Source: Anadara kagoshimensis (taxonomy: Eukaryota; Mollusca; Bivalvia; Arcoida; Arcidae). From it: a stretch of DNA of 64,000 bases. Both the position numbers and the translations under genes were made by a program. The notes under the pieces were generated by a model. It had not been told where the DNA came from. It was given only the letters and a program-made list of their open reading frames with translations, and searched no databases. The DNA lies in contig CM037865.1 in the NCBI GenBank assembly GCA_021292105.1, positions 20,849,428 to 20,913,427 on the forward strand. The letters are read 5' to 3'. Numbering within the stretch: position 1 is the first letter of the stretch; each line of letters opens with the position of its first letter. Shown here in pieces: positions 53,701-61,109 of the stretch.

Positions 53701-55691
53701 CTCAATGTTTTTTCTGGGACTCTGGTTTCCTCTACCATCTCAGAACTATACATGAAAAAATCTTGACTGAGGCATCAAACAGCATTACTCTCCTCCTTTT
53801 TTATGAGGAAATGTGTTGCATGTACTTTTCCGATTGCCTCGTGGATTTTGATTGGGGATCACACTTTCAGAATTTTATGTAGGACCTGTGAAATATAAAT
53901 GCAAAAGAATCTGGACCTTCTATTACAAAACATGATTTTGTACCCCTGTAGACAATATTAGATATTGTTGATATTGATTCATACAACCAATACTATCAAA
54001 GATTTTAATTAATCTAGGTTTATACTTTGTATTTTGTAGCTTTTAGGAAACATCTTAAGTTGGCAGGATATTTTGTCCATCAAAGTGTTACAAGGTTTAG
54101 CTCTAGATGGCTTACTGAACAGATATATTATATTGGGACTCTGTAACTCACCGACTAATACAGAAACACTACAGAAGTGCCAGGCAGTAAGTATATCTTT
54201 TGTGTCATTCATGGCGAGATGTGGCTGTTGATCTTCACACTTCATTAACATTGGTTTGTCAGTTTTGCCTCAAATTGGATAATTTCTTTTGTAGTTTAAG
54301 CTTTGTTTTAAGTGGCAGTCCATGGGTGATTATATTGGTCAACATTTACATTTTTTATCCCCACAGAAAACTTTAGACTTGTTACCCTTTCAAGCTTAAT
54401 AGTCACATCTGTTTTTTGTCTCTGGACCATTTTTCATTAACAGCTGATCAAATTTTATAAAAGTAGTCATGAAGTGATAATTGGCAGTATTTTTGTCCTG
54501 TTCTGGTTTGTTGACTTTTCAGAGTTACTTTCTTTTGACATTTAATATATTCACATCTAATTTTCAACGTATGAAGTCTTTCTTTGTACAAATTCATTGT
54601 AATAAAAGGTTGCAAAATTAATATTTGTTTTTAGCACCTGTAGCATATTGTTAATTTATTTTATTTTTCAGGTAATCTCAACTTTTCCTAAGCAATGGTT
54701 TGCTGATATAGAAGGAGATAAAACTTTACCACAGTTACAGAATTTAAGTAGATTTTTGGTATCAACAGCTAACACATTTCACGCAGAATCTACCCCTGAA
54801 AGGGATGGAAGGTACTTATATAATCAAAAACAAACATACTTATCCATGTCCGAATCACAATCAAGAAGCAAAGTAAAAACTTTGGAACTGACAAGTTAGG
54901 TTAGACGCATGAACTTCCACCAGAGAAGTGAGGTTGGGTGCTCCGGAAGGGTAAGCACCTCCTGTTTAGCTAGTTACTGATTAATAAAATAAAGAAAGGA
55001 TTCTGAAAAATGAGCTTAGCAAAACATGCTACAAAAAATCTGGATCAAAATCTTTATTCTCTCCAGTTTGATTGGAGATATCCGTCTGGTTAGTCATGCT
55101 GAAGTGTATGGCATAAAAAGTTCTTCTGACAGTACAAGTGACTGGCACTGCAATTTATGCACTAAAACCTTAATATAAAAAAATTATATAACATAAACCA
55201 GCATACTAGGTTATCTGCACTCCAGTTTTTGATTCTACTGGAGAAGTATGTGTATTTGAACTTGAGCAAAGATACACCAGGACATCGGCTAGAAAAGTCC
55301 AATACCATCATATGAAATATTTAAATCTGTATAAGGATATACACAGCCATATTTTGTTCAAGTGAATTTCTTGTGAATCTCATTTTAAGTGATTCTTACA
55401 CAAGTTTCTTAAAAATTTCACAAAATATTTGCATGAATTTTGTGCATTTCACATAATTATGGGCTCATTCCTCATGAAACTCGCGTAAAATGTTCATGTG
55501 AAATTCATGTTTATTTCACGTAAAATTTGCATGAACAAAATTTGGCTGTGTAAAGCTAGAATCTTGTGTCAAGTGTAATAATTTTTCTTATTTTCTGTTT
55601 TAGAGATGAAATCAAACAAATCAGCAAGATGCTTGTAAACATACATTCCATGGACCATGCATTAAGTCTGCCACAGGGAAAATCTGATTGA
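33351..55691 (+). CDS. PAXBP1: PAXBP1 / GCFC1 orthologue, 19 exons, complete
   Basis: This is a nuclear GCFC-domain protein. In mammals PAXBP1 links PAX3/7 to histone methyltransferases, and related GCFC proteins act with TFIP11 in intron-lariat spliceosomes. Nineteen plus-strand exons with GT-AG borders join in phase: 33351-33585, 34139-34320, 41560-41662, 42303-42432, 43197-43315, 44942-45015, 45374-45564, 46239-46428, 47664-47781, 48815-48890, 49289-49401, 49915-50114, 50692-50839, 51783-51901, 52610-52686, 53473-53539, 54040-54186, 54672-54811 and 55604-55691. The sum is 2,517 nt, or 838 codons plus TGA (human 917). The order is a basic-acidic N-terminus (MAAIFKKPRRNFRRK), the FKVKKSS motif, GEIPDASVIH..RKKRQLARD, a coiled coil (about 325-410), RRVAEREARR, SSDDEE, and a GCFC domain from about residue 511 with YIGLCLPKLFNPFIRL and TQTSRLV. 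Intron 2 is 7.2 kb. An alternative is GCFC2, but the FKVKKSS and RKKRQLARD regions favour PAXBP1. Confidence 0.96.
34139..34320 (+). CDS. PAXBP1: PAXBP1 exon 2
   Basis: Codes DVEVFKVKKSSHSKRIAKQL followed by a Lys/Glu-rich charged stretch ending in EEKLR. FKVKKSS matches human exactly. Acceptor GTTATCAG, donor AGG|GTAATA. A TIR element begins four to six bases into the intron. Confidence 0.95.
34325..35342. mobile_element. TIR DNA transposon (non-autonomous, ~1.0 kb) next to the exon 2 donor
   Basis: Left end TATAGGGGCACCGCGGGAGT then ATTCGGCCA. Right end TGGCCGAATACTCCCACAGT then GCCCCTATA. Inverted identity is about 28 bp, with TA or TATA at the borders. Subterminal copies of the end sequence occur at about 34362, 34755 and 35114. 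No transposase was found. Confidence 0.85.
36845..37200. repeat. Compound tandem repeat: ~110-bp unit with embedded (TAAA)n
   Basis: Three units each contain a TAAA microsatellite, 'TTCTACAGAGAA', 'TAAGTTAGAGCTGGGACACA' and 'TATGTCGAGCAGG' blocks. The microsatellite differs in length between units. Confidence 0.8.
37858..37923. repeat. Perfect 31-bp direct duplication
   Basis: GTTATTAGAGGAATTTTATT with AGAAATGAACCC appears twice in immediate succession. It is a recent tandem duplication within intron 2 of PAXBP1. Confidence 0.85.
38659..39950 (+). mobile_element. Decayed Tigger/pogo-like DNA transposon with inserted module
   Basis: Ends TACAGTAAAAACTGCCTTAG and AAAACAGGTTTTACTGTA are inverted TIRs of the CAGTAAAACCT type seen in pogo/Tigger elements. 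Between them, ATG at 39076 starts MDTPSKRKVLTLKQK, like the first residues of CENP-B/Tigger transposases. The end SVKQKTITDFFA at about 39706-39742 is like their C-terminal tail. The DNA-binding and DDE parts are absent and replaced by a 485-bp module (39120-39604). It is not functional. Confidence 0.75.
39120..39604. repeat. Module shared with 43896-44350 (copy 1)
   Basis: Starts ACCGCTAGTCTGTCTGTCGG and ends TTCATTCACATAAATATA. It is almost identical to the segment at 43896-44350. In this copy a 38-bp piece (GGAGTCGCGTGCCGCGTGTC..) is duplicated in tandem at about 39270-39346. No terminal repeats or target duplication are evident. Confidence 0.85.
41065..41500. repeat. Dispersed repeat near the end of PAXBP1 intron 2
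   Basis: Shares TTTGAAACTGGTTCGTTTTT, TGTGTAAAGAA and a GGTGCATGAGG block with 36210-36320. GGTTGGCTATCCTACTGAT near 41472 is the reverse complement of ATCAGTAGGATAGCC-like sequence near 35905. The two ends may be parts of one interrupted element family. Confidence 0.5.
41560..41662 (+). CDS. PAXBP1: PAXBP1 exon 3
   Basis: Codes QLREEFRTLNGDEAAAMDDD then SEEEDKGTLHKFIH, an acidic stretch like the human EMDMESEKEEEK region. Acceptor TATTTTCAG, donor ACA|GTAAGT; ends in phase 1. Confidence 0.9.
42303..42432 (+). CDS. PAXBP1: PAXBP1 exon 4
   Basis: Codes GEIPDASVIHMIRKKRQLAR then DVGDFVPLEENVRSEKSTSR and LV, matching human GEIPDAAFIHAARKKRQMARELGDFTP. This is one of the most conserved N-terminal blocks. 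Acceptor ATCCACAG, donor TAG|GTAGGT; ends in phase 2. Confidence 0.95.
42740..42900 (-). mobile_element. SINE fragment, inverted, in PAXBP1 intron 4
   Basis: TTTATGCCTCAGTCAAGATT, CTTTCACTTATATTGAGGTT and GTCAGGAATGGTTGAGG is the common tail in reverse. The head is lost. Confidence 0.6.
43197..43315 (+). CDS. PAXBP1: PAXBP1 exon 5
   Basis: Codes RDDDNDRSDEDDEEGRIDFT then INKHAIERQKMKDDFLAAEH, matching human REDENDASDDEDDDEKRRI. Very acidic. Acceptor CCCTACAG, donor ATG|GTAATA; ends in phase 1. Confidence 0.93.
43365..43434. repeat. (CT)n microsatellite in PAXBP1 intron 5
   Basis: About 70 bp of CT dinucleotides with two small interruptions (CCCTCTCC). It starts 50 bp after the exon 5 donor and is pyrimidine-rich on the sense strand. 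Confidence 0.95.
43896..44350. repeat. Module shared with 39120-39604 (copy 2)
   Basis: Same start (ACCGCTAGTCTGTCTGTCGG) and same end (CACATAAATATA) as copy 1. It lacks the 38-bp internal duplication and instead carries a duplicated TTTATTAATAAATAAAG near 44250-44283. Confidence 0.85.
44712..44764. repeat. T53 homopolymer
   Basis: Fifty-three consecutive T inside the hAT-like element, on the PAXBP1 sense strand of intron 5. Open frames reading poly-F or poly-K here are artefacts. The exact length may be a sequencing or assembly approximation. Confidence 0.9.
44942..45015 (+). CDS. PAXBP1: PAXBP1 exon 6
   Basis: Codes SDREDSDQEREWEEQQIRKA then VSIQ, matching human ALVTGEQDEELSRWEQEQIRKGINIPQ. 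Acceptor ATTACTAG, donor CAG|GTACAT; ends in phase 0. Confidence 0.93.
45291..45340. repeat. Diverged copy of part of exon 7 inside intron 6
   Basis: AATAACAACTCCCAGCAACG then ATCATCATTCCAGCCCCTCA resembles exon 7 positions 45452-45500 (AACAATAACTCCCAGCAACA then AACATCATTCCAGCCCTTCA) at about 85% identity. It ends about 33 bp upstream of the exon 7 acceptor. Confidence 0.8.
45374..45564 (+). CDS. PAXBP1: PAXBP1 exon 7
   Basis: Codes a Tyr/Ser/Asn/Gln-rich stretch (GYSSTVYNNNSQQQTSFQPF) like the human MYYQNTYQTMPYGSSYG region, then EITIEAIKRRLKE, which starts the coiled coil (human VTIDLVKKQLKDR). Acceptor ATATTCAG, donor AAG|GTATGC; ends in phase 2. Confidence 0.93.
46239..46428 (+). CDS. 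PAXBP1: PAXBP1 exon 8 (coiled coil)
   Basis: Codes LDSMDEVSRRHLQDRDTLVT through GLEERYSFFQEMRGYVRDLV and DCLNEK, matching human LDSMKELHKTNRQQHEKHLQ..RYKFLQEMRGYVQDLLECFSEK. Acceptor ATCTGCAG, donor AAG|GTGGGT; ends in phase 0. Confidence 0.96.
47664..47781 (+). CDS. PAXBP1: PAXBP1 exon 9
   Basis: Codes VPTINDLETRMNNMLKNQAQ then KLVSRRQQDVRDQCQDYMT, matching human VPLINELESAIHQLYKQRASRLVQRRQDDI. Acceptor CTTTTAG. The donor is set at ACAA|GTCGGT because only this GT gives the phase needed by exon 10. It departs from the usual GTRAGT, so the exact border is less sure. Confidence 0.85.
48581..48807. repeat. Tandem duplication of the sequence before the exon 10 acceptor
   Basis: Two copies of about 107 and 120 bp (GGAGAAGAAAAAATTRTTTT .. 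CAAGATGACTTTTGCCTG .. CACATCATCARTTTTTCTAA) differ mainly in an A-tract of about 10 versus 22. The pyrimidine tract TTTTTCTAATTTTTCCT is duplicated, but only the second copy continues into the TTTGCAG acceptor. Confidence 0.9.
48815..48890 (+). CDS. PAXBP1: PAXBP1 exon 10
   Basis: Codes KSQIVMETSEGQARQRRVAE then REAR, matching the human RRIAEREARRTRRRQ region. Acceptor CTTTTGCAG, donor AAG|GTAAGA; ends in phase 2. Confidence 0.9.
49289..49401 (+). CDS. PAXBP1: PAXBP1 exon 11
   Basis: Codes ARRRRGREGKEIKGHHDGLS then SDDEESQSEITKFNVEK, matching human HLEGLSSDDEETSTDITNFNLEK. An arginine run is followed by a likely acidic phosphosite cluster (SSDDEES). Acceptor CTTACAG, donor AAG|GTGGAA; ends in phase 1. 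Confidence 0.95.
49915..50114 (+). CDS. PAXBP1: PAXBP1 exon 12 (start of GCFC domain)
   Basis: Codes SIMGLRERLFEDVVEDFSEV through the block YIGLCLPKLFNPFIRLYLLD then WNPLK, matching human YIGLCLPKLFNPLIRLQLLTWTPLE. Acceptor GATTGCAG, donor AAG|GTGATT; ends in phase 0. Confidence 0.97.
50692..50839 (+). CDS. PAXBP1: PAXBP1 exon 13
   Basis: Codes ARCKDFEETKWYESLIFFGF through IKLIPGIIEKVIVPKLN, matching human AKCRDFENMLWFESLLFYG..LLPTIVEKVILPKL. Acceptor ATTTTCAG, donor ATT|GTAAGT; ends in phase 1. Confidence 0.96.
51783..51901 (+). CDS. PAXBP1: PAXBP1 exon 14
   Basis: Codes LTENVWDPLSTTQTSRLVNV then IQKIIRDYPTVHAKNKQTQ, matching human IAENMWDPFSTTQTSRMVGITLKLINGYP. Acceptor ATTTGTAG, donor CAG|GTATGT; ends in phase 0. 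Confidence 0.96.
52610..52686 (+). CDS. PAXBP1: PAXBP1 exon 15
   Basis: Codes NLLHSLVTRMKKTLDDDVFM then PLYPK, matching human LLLRMRRTLDDDVFMPLYPK. Acceptor TTTTTACAG, donor ATC|GTAAGT; ends in phase 2. Confidence 0.96.
53473..53539 (+). CDS. PAXBP1: PAXBP1 exon 16
   Basis: Codes VVENRTSGSAVFFHRQLWTC then IK, matching human VLENKNSGPYLFFQRQFWSSVK. Acceptor TTATTACAG, donor AAG|GTAATG; ends in phase 0. Confidence 0.95.
53597..53798 (+). mobile_element. SINE in PAXBP1 intron 16
   Basis: Degraded tRNA-like head (AGTGGCAGAATGGTCTTAAT), body AAATTTGCTAGTTTACTTGC with GACTCTGGTTTCCTCTACCA, and tail AAAAAATCTTGACTGAGGCA with TCAAACAGCATTACTC. Same family as 8771-9015. Confidence 0.65.
54040..54186 (+). 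CDS. PAXBP1: PAXBP1 exon 17
   Basis: Codes LLGNILSWQDILSIKVLQGL then ALDGLLNRYIILGLCNSPTN and TETLQKCQA, matching human LLGNFLQWYGIFSNKTLQELSIDGLLNRYILMAFQ. Acceptor TTTTGTAG, donor GCA|GTAAGT; phase 0 at both ends. Confidence 0.96.
54672..54811 (+). CDS. PAXBP1: PAXBP1 exon 18
   Basis: Codes VISTFPKQWFADIEGDKTLP then QLQNLSRFLVSTANTFHAES, matching human VINCFPKQWFMNLKGERTISQLENFCRYLVHLADTIY. Acceptor TTTTTCAG, donor AAG|GTACTT; ends in phase 2. Confidence 0.96.
55604..55691 (+). CDS. PAXBP1: PAXBP1 exon 19 (stop codon)
   Basis: Codes DEIKQISKMLVNIHSMDHAL then SLPQGKSD and TGA, matching human ENIKQIVKLLASVRALDHAMSVASD. The human tail after this is longer. Acceptor CTGTTTTAG. Confidence 0.95.
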
Positions 55692-55739
55692 AAAGTTAAC
55701 CATATCGGAGGGAAACCAGAAACGATTAATGGAGCAACT

Positions 55740-56000
55740 TGTCTAGTTTGTCATCGAAAACCTCACAAATTTGACATAGTTCCCATATGAGTGGATTCAC
55801 AGGGGAAAAATTTTCAAGTTTGCCATTGAGAACTACACAATATTGGCATAATTCACAATATCAATAGATTCACCAAGAAACTTTTAGTTGAAAAGTTTGT
55901 CATCAAAAACCACACAGTTTTGACAAAGTTCACACATCAATATTAGCTTAGGAAATTTTCAAGTTTGTCATTGAAAACAAAACATTACACATTTTGTCAG
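55740..56000. repeat. ~72-bp degenerate tandem repeat in the PAXBP1 3'UTR
   Basis: Blocks of (A)AGTTTGTCATCGAAAACCAC, 'ATTTTGACAAAGTTCACA' and 'ATCAATAGATTCACC' recur from about 55745, 55817, 55894 and 55962, spacing 68-77 bp. They lie directly after the stop codon and should be part of the transcript. Confidence 0.7.
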
Positions 56001-56190
56001 ATTCCTTGAATATTTTTTTTTTTAAATTCTGTTGAATTCATAATATTTTAACATAGATCATACATTCACAGGAAATTTTACAGTATTTGTGCTGAAATTA
56101 AATCCAAAAAGTCAATTATTTAAACAGATAACACTTGGGTCATGCAAATTAATTTGGTGTGGCCTTTTGACCAGAAGTATAGTACTGTAC

Positions 56191-56563
56191 AATAAAACAT
56201 AATATTTTGACATTTTATGATATGTGTACTTTTTGTATAAAGATAGTCCAGGAACAACTTATTATTGAGTTGATTTTGCCAAACCTGAAAAAAGCATGAT
56301 AAAATGAAGGAAAAAATCCAGATTCCATGAGGGACATACTGTCTAATTATTTGAGAGAATGAGCTTTTCTCAGAAAAATTAGCATAATGTGATACTGAAT
56401 ATGTTTGTTGTCTTGTTGACAGAGCAAGTAAACACTATTAAAGTTAAATGTCTTGGGCAATGTTTGAAATTATTTATCGTGATAAACTGTGGGAGAAGAA
56501 TAGAACTTTGAGAGTGTTATATTGTTGAACATTTTGTAAAATAGAATAAAATGCCTGAATAAA
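56191..56563 (+). terminator. Candidate polyadenylation signals of PAXBP1
   Basis: AATAAA occurs at 56191-56196, at 56545-56550 and, overlapping a T-rich stretch, at 56558-56563. They are 0.5 and 0.85 kb after the stop codon. Which is used cannot be told from the sequence. Confidence 0.5.
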
Positions 56564-57187
56564 TTTAAAATCTGGTTATTTGTTCGTTATACTGGCTTTC
56601 TCTTGTCGTAAACTTTTCTTGTCATCCACCCTTTATCCTCTCTGTACTGTGCCAAAAACAGTTTGTGGATTTGATCCTTTAGAATAAGCAAGATACAGCA
56701 AGTGTTTTTTTTTTGGTCTGGCCCTGGTATCACAATCATTCCTTAAGTTATTAAGATTTTCCTTAGTAAAATTTGAATTCTTAATAATTTTGTTAATTCT
56801 GAAGATATTCTGAAGTTTATGGCACCATTTTAAAGATCACTTCAAGCTTAAAGCTTTTGCATTAAGTGTTGTCAAAAAGGTTCATTTCAGTTCAATAAAA
56901 GATTAAGAAAATTTTTTTATTTTAAGTATAGGAAAGTGTTAGTTAAGAAATGATTGTAAAACTGGGGCAAGATCCAAACAGTTGGTTTAAAAACCAAGGT
57001 ACATGTCCATGTCATAATGGGTTATTTGATGCGAGACAAATGTCTCTATCTGCTTTTTACCGATTTGCCATCATGGTAACATAAACTGAAAAGAGCCAAT
57101 ATACTGGCGCACAATGCTGGCAGCTGCTGATTTCATGTAACTCACAAGCATCATAGTTCATTGTACTGGTATATGTATTTATGTTTG

Positions 57188-57527
57188 AATGGGGTTTTAT
57201 GTCCCAGTCAAGATTATTTCTTTTATATCAAGAAGTCACCAGCTATAGGTGAAGTGGCAGCAATTTTAACCTTTGCAGTGCGCTCCGGACAGTGTGCAGG
57301 GAGAGTTCTTTAATGTGTCACGCTTACCATGACACGGGGAAATTGGTTTTTAATGTCTCTTCCAAAGCCAGAAGGACACAGTGAGTTTCATTTCTAAATG
57401 CCTAGTCCTTGGCAAAAGAACAGTCACTACCTTATTTTCAAGTCTTGGTCAGACCCCAGTTGGGGTTTGAACCAACAACCGCCTACATACAGAATGAGTA
57501 CTTTACCGACTGAGCTACCATAGTGGT
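57188..57527 (-). mobile_element. Full-length tRNA-derived SINE, inverted (GTAGCTCAGTTGG-type head)
   Basis: The right end carries the head read on the minus strand (CACTATGGTAGCTCAGTCGG then GGTTGTTGGTTCAAACCC). The body TTGGTCAGACCCCAGTTGG and GACAGTGTGCAGGGAG follows, and the left end is the tail GGTTTTATGTCCCAGTCAAG. Same family as 7231-7470 but with a longer body. Confidence 0.8.
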
Positions 57528-58043
57528 ATAAACCAACAATGGTCATATGCCTTTCACAACTCAACAACTTAATCCTGTAATAAACCTAAACAGAAAACAT
57601 AATACACAAAATTGTTTTAAATATACTTTTACATTTATTAAACATAACAGTATTTATCAATGTATGCAATTCTTTTTTATAAATCATTAACAAAAAATAA
57701 AATGACATGAAAATAAACTATTTTCTCTTTTGTATCATAGCACAGAATATCATACAACCATGTATGTTTCATTATGTTAACATGAAATATGTTCCAGAAT
57801 ACTATTGCACTGTATTTGGAAACGGAGTGTATCCATGTGTCTTGTGATGTAGCAGTTACTTCCCTTTTACCAGTAAATGTCGCATGTGTTTCTAGCATAT
57901 CAAGCAGATTAACGGAAATTGTTCCATGTACTCTGGCAAGTTAATCTATTGCTATATGGAAGGGTGACAACATTATATAAGAATAACAGTCTAGACCAGG
58001 AAACTAGTTATCTTCACAGTTTAGAATGCATAACATCTATATA

Positions 58044-58256
58044 TAGGCAAACACCATTGACCTGTCTGTTTGAACTTTCATTGGGAATATTCATATTGGG
58101 GGATCCACTCAATACATGGGTAGTGTTGGGATTCACAGTTAATTATAATCTATACAAAAGGCATGTGATTACTGTAGAAGAAATAAGCATGTATGATCCT
58201 TATGTCTAGTATACATAAATACACTCTTCCAAGCAGACAGGTCAATATTGTGTGCT
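58044..58256. mobile_element. TIR element (MITE), family 1, copy 3
   Basis: Left GCAAACACCATTGACCTGTC then TGTTTGAACTTTCATTGGG. Right CAAGCAGACAGGTCAATATT then GTGTGC. Inverted ends match the copies at 2886 and 9616. Confidence 0.75.
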
Positions 58257-58802
58257 TATACTTATTAAAATTCACCATTAAACAAAAACATGACCATGAA
58301 ACAATTCATTATTATTACACCTTATGTAAAAATCTAGCAATTTCATTGGATAAGAGCTATGTTACAATTTGTACTGTCACATAAAATTTATAATGTCACA
58401 TAGCGCTGCGCGTGACTATGTGACAGTACTTTTGTTCGAGTTGCCTCCCTTCACTGGATCACGTCAGCGCTTTGCAAAACATGTTTTCAGTTGTGTCTAT
58501 GGCAAGCGTCTCATTTTTATTGATATTGTTTACATGTGTCTGTAACAACAACGGATGATGTTTGCCGAGGTTGACAATGACTATCTTGACTATTTGTTAG
58601 TCTAAAGACTCAGCATCAACTAAACGGATCATTAAGCGGGCTGTGGATACGTTTCTTAAATTTCTTGGCTCAAATGAAAACTGTGCATTTGAGGCATTCC
58701 GGGTCGATAAATTGCCAAATGAAAATTGGTATAGACATTACTAAAGATGAAGGATGCACATCATGTATTGGTAAAATAAAACAAACATTGGGTGTAATAA
58801 AA

Positions 58803-58943
58803 TAAATATTACATTTCTGACAGGGTGCCAGTACATATTGTCACCTCTCGAAAAGCACTGTCAGCCTCGGCTATCGCCTCGGCAAACAATGCTTCCTCGA
58901 GGTGACAATATGTACTGGCACCCTGTCAGAAATGTAATATTTA
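58803..58943. repeat. Near-perfect long palindrome
   Basis: Left arm TAAATATTACATTTCTGACA then GGGTGCCAGTACATATTGTC and ACCTC. Right arm GAGGTGACAATATGTACTGG then CACCCTGTCAGAAATGTAAT and ATTTA. Arms of about 45 bp look identical. The 50-bp loop contains its own smaller inverted GCCTCGGCTATCGCCTCGGC. A second short palindrome (GTCACATAGCGCTGCGCGTG then ACTATGTGAC) lies at about 58395. Confidence 0.9.
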
Positions 58944-59150
58944 TATATTGCAACATTATTGACATTAACATTGTCAGCAAATCGCAGGAGAATTAAAATT
59001 GACTCTGATTTAAAAATATATATATATTAAGGCATATTTATCACACACACACACATTTAGATACTGACAAGAAATCTTGTTAAGATTAAATACAAATACC
59101 ACGGTACCAGCACCTTGCAGAGAAAGGGAAATAAAATGTCAGATGACAAT

Positions 59151-59345
59151 ACAGTAAAACCGAGATTCTTTACCCCATTTGTTCAAAGTTTGCCATTATA
59201 AAGGGGTTTGGAAATAAATCGAGGGAGGTTTATAAAGCAAAACAGCAGAAATAGGTTTTAGGACTTAAAATATACTGTGGCAATAAGCGAGGTGCCAAAG
59301 TTGTCGGGAGCTTTATAAGGAGGTTTTAATACATGTATATACAGA
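59151..59345. mobile_element. Probable Tigger-type MITE
   Basis: Starts TACAGTAAAACCGAGATTCT and ends TTATAAGGAGGTTTTAATAC, an imperfect CAGTAAAACCT-type inverted pair. Internal TTATAAAGGGGTTTGG blocks occur. No coding sequence. A similar decayed element is at about 60350-60520. Confidence 0.5.
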
Positions 59346-59456
59346 TATGTAAATATGTGAATAATTACTGAAAAAAAATGTTAATAGATGATGATTTAGT
59401 TTCTTTGTAACATAATATTTTTGGTTTCCTTAAATACATTACCAGTATCTCTCTTC

Positions 59457-59700
59457 CACACTTGGACCTTTGGTGATCTAAACGCACACTTACAGATCAC
59501 AGCACCTATTGCTTCCACCTAAAGGTTTGAATCAAACTTGAGCAGATCTTAGTGTGAGTTAGTTTGCCAGTTCGCTTTCCAAAGGTTAGCTGATTTTTTT
59601 ATCCAGATAGTCTGGATTCCTCGACCATCTCTGAACTGACTGCCTCGATACAAATAAAAAAAAACTTGACTGAAACATAGAACTCCATTCCTCTATTCCA
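59457..59700 (+). mobile_element. SINE (Leu/Ser-tRNA-like head)
   Basis: Head TTGGTGATCTAAACGCACAC and ACAGATCACAGCACCTATTG, B-box-like AAAGGTTTGAATCAAACTTG, body CAGATCTTAGTGTGAGTTAG, and a degraded tail GCCTCGATACAAATAAAAA with CTTGACTGAAACATAG. Confidence 0.65.
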
Positions 59701-59729
59701 CACTCAAAACCTTGCATGTAAACAATTGA

Positions 59730-59927
59730 CATATCGCCGGTCACGCCCACAATGTTCCGTCAAATGGTCGGATGCTTGATTTACACGCAAAAAAGAATGA
59801 AAACTCGGCCTGAATAGCGCCATTTACTGATGTCACTGACACTAGTACGTCATTAGTTGCCGTGACGCTGCTTTGGTACCGTGATGGCAGCCAGTGTCGG
59901 AACATAAAAGGCATGGCCGGCGATATG
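59730..59927. mobile_element. TIR element (MITE), family 2, copy 1
   Basis: Ends CATATCGCCGGTCACGCCCA and GGCATGGCCGGCGATATG are inverted. The internal part (AATGAAAACTCGGCCTGAAT, TAGTTGCCGTGACGCTGCTT) is about 80% like the copy at 63690-63889. Confidence 0.8.
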
Positions 59928-61109
59928 TAAATTATGTATATAGTTGCATGCTTTTTCTTAAAAATACTATAACAATGCCTCATAATATAAGATAAGCAAT
60001 ATGTACAGGTAAAATTGGTTAAACCTTTAAATATCAGGGGTTCAAAATAACCTTGGTCCAAGGTCCAGGACCTATAATGGTTTTACACTGAGATCCTTTT
60101 GTATCAAAACTGTAAAAGTCCGATGGAACTACTATTTTTTACCACAATATAATGCTTTTTTATAACATAATTGCACATGAACCTTTCAGTGTTGATATCA
60201 GACTTTCAAGATTTTATGTGGGACCTGACCTGCCAAAAAAAAAAAGACGAAAGGTCCTGGACCTTCCATTACAAAACTAATTTTGAACCCCTGAATATAC
60301 AATAAACTTATTCTTAAAATGGTTCCTCTCTCTTTCTTTTATATGTTCAGTAAAACCTTTACAGTGACCATTTCTCTGTTAAAAACCACCTGCCTATTAA
60401 CACCAGATCATTTTCTATATCCAAAAAGAACCTTTATATAAAGACCAACACCTGTCTATAACATCCATATTTCATAAGTAAATTGGGGTGGTCTTTATAT
60501 ATAGGTTTTAATTCAAAGGAGTATTTATGATAAGGGCCATATTTTATTTTAGTCCCCAAAATCCAAAATTTGATTCAAAGGCTATTTCTGTCACAATGAC
60601 ATCTATAATTACGTCACTATGACATCACAAATATGAATGTTGAAGTTTACAGCTAGTTTTGTTAAAACAAAGTATAAAGTTTGTTCTCCATTGCACTCTA
60701 TATTTTCAGAGTCAAAATATTTGTAAAAGACTTTCGAACATGGCATAAAATATGAAAATAATTAAGATTTGTGATCTTAACTGGCCCTAGTTTTACCATT
60801 ATTTTTCAACTACGATTTTCCTTAACTGAAATTTAGCATATTTAACAATTGTTTTAGAAACTAACAAGAGGCCCATGGGCCTTAACGCTCACCTGAAAAA
60901 GAGTACATATCTTATGCAGAGGTTCAATGGTCAATGACATTAATAAAAGAGAATATCGAAATTTTCAGCAGTAAGGGCCAATAATATGCAAGTATTTTTG
61001 CAAATTAATTATAATAATTATTATATAAGTATGCTATATATAACATATTTAAAGTCTAGCTACAATATATTATTTATAAACAGCTAAAACATCTGTATAT
61101 TAAAATGTG

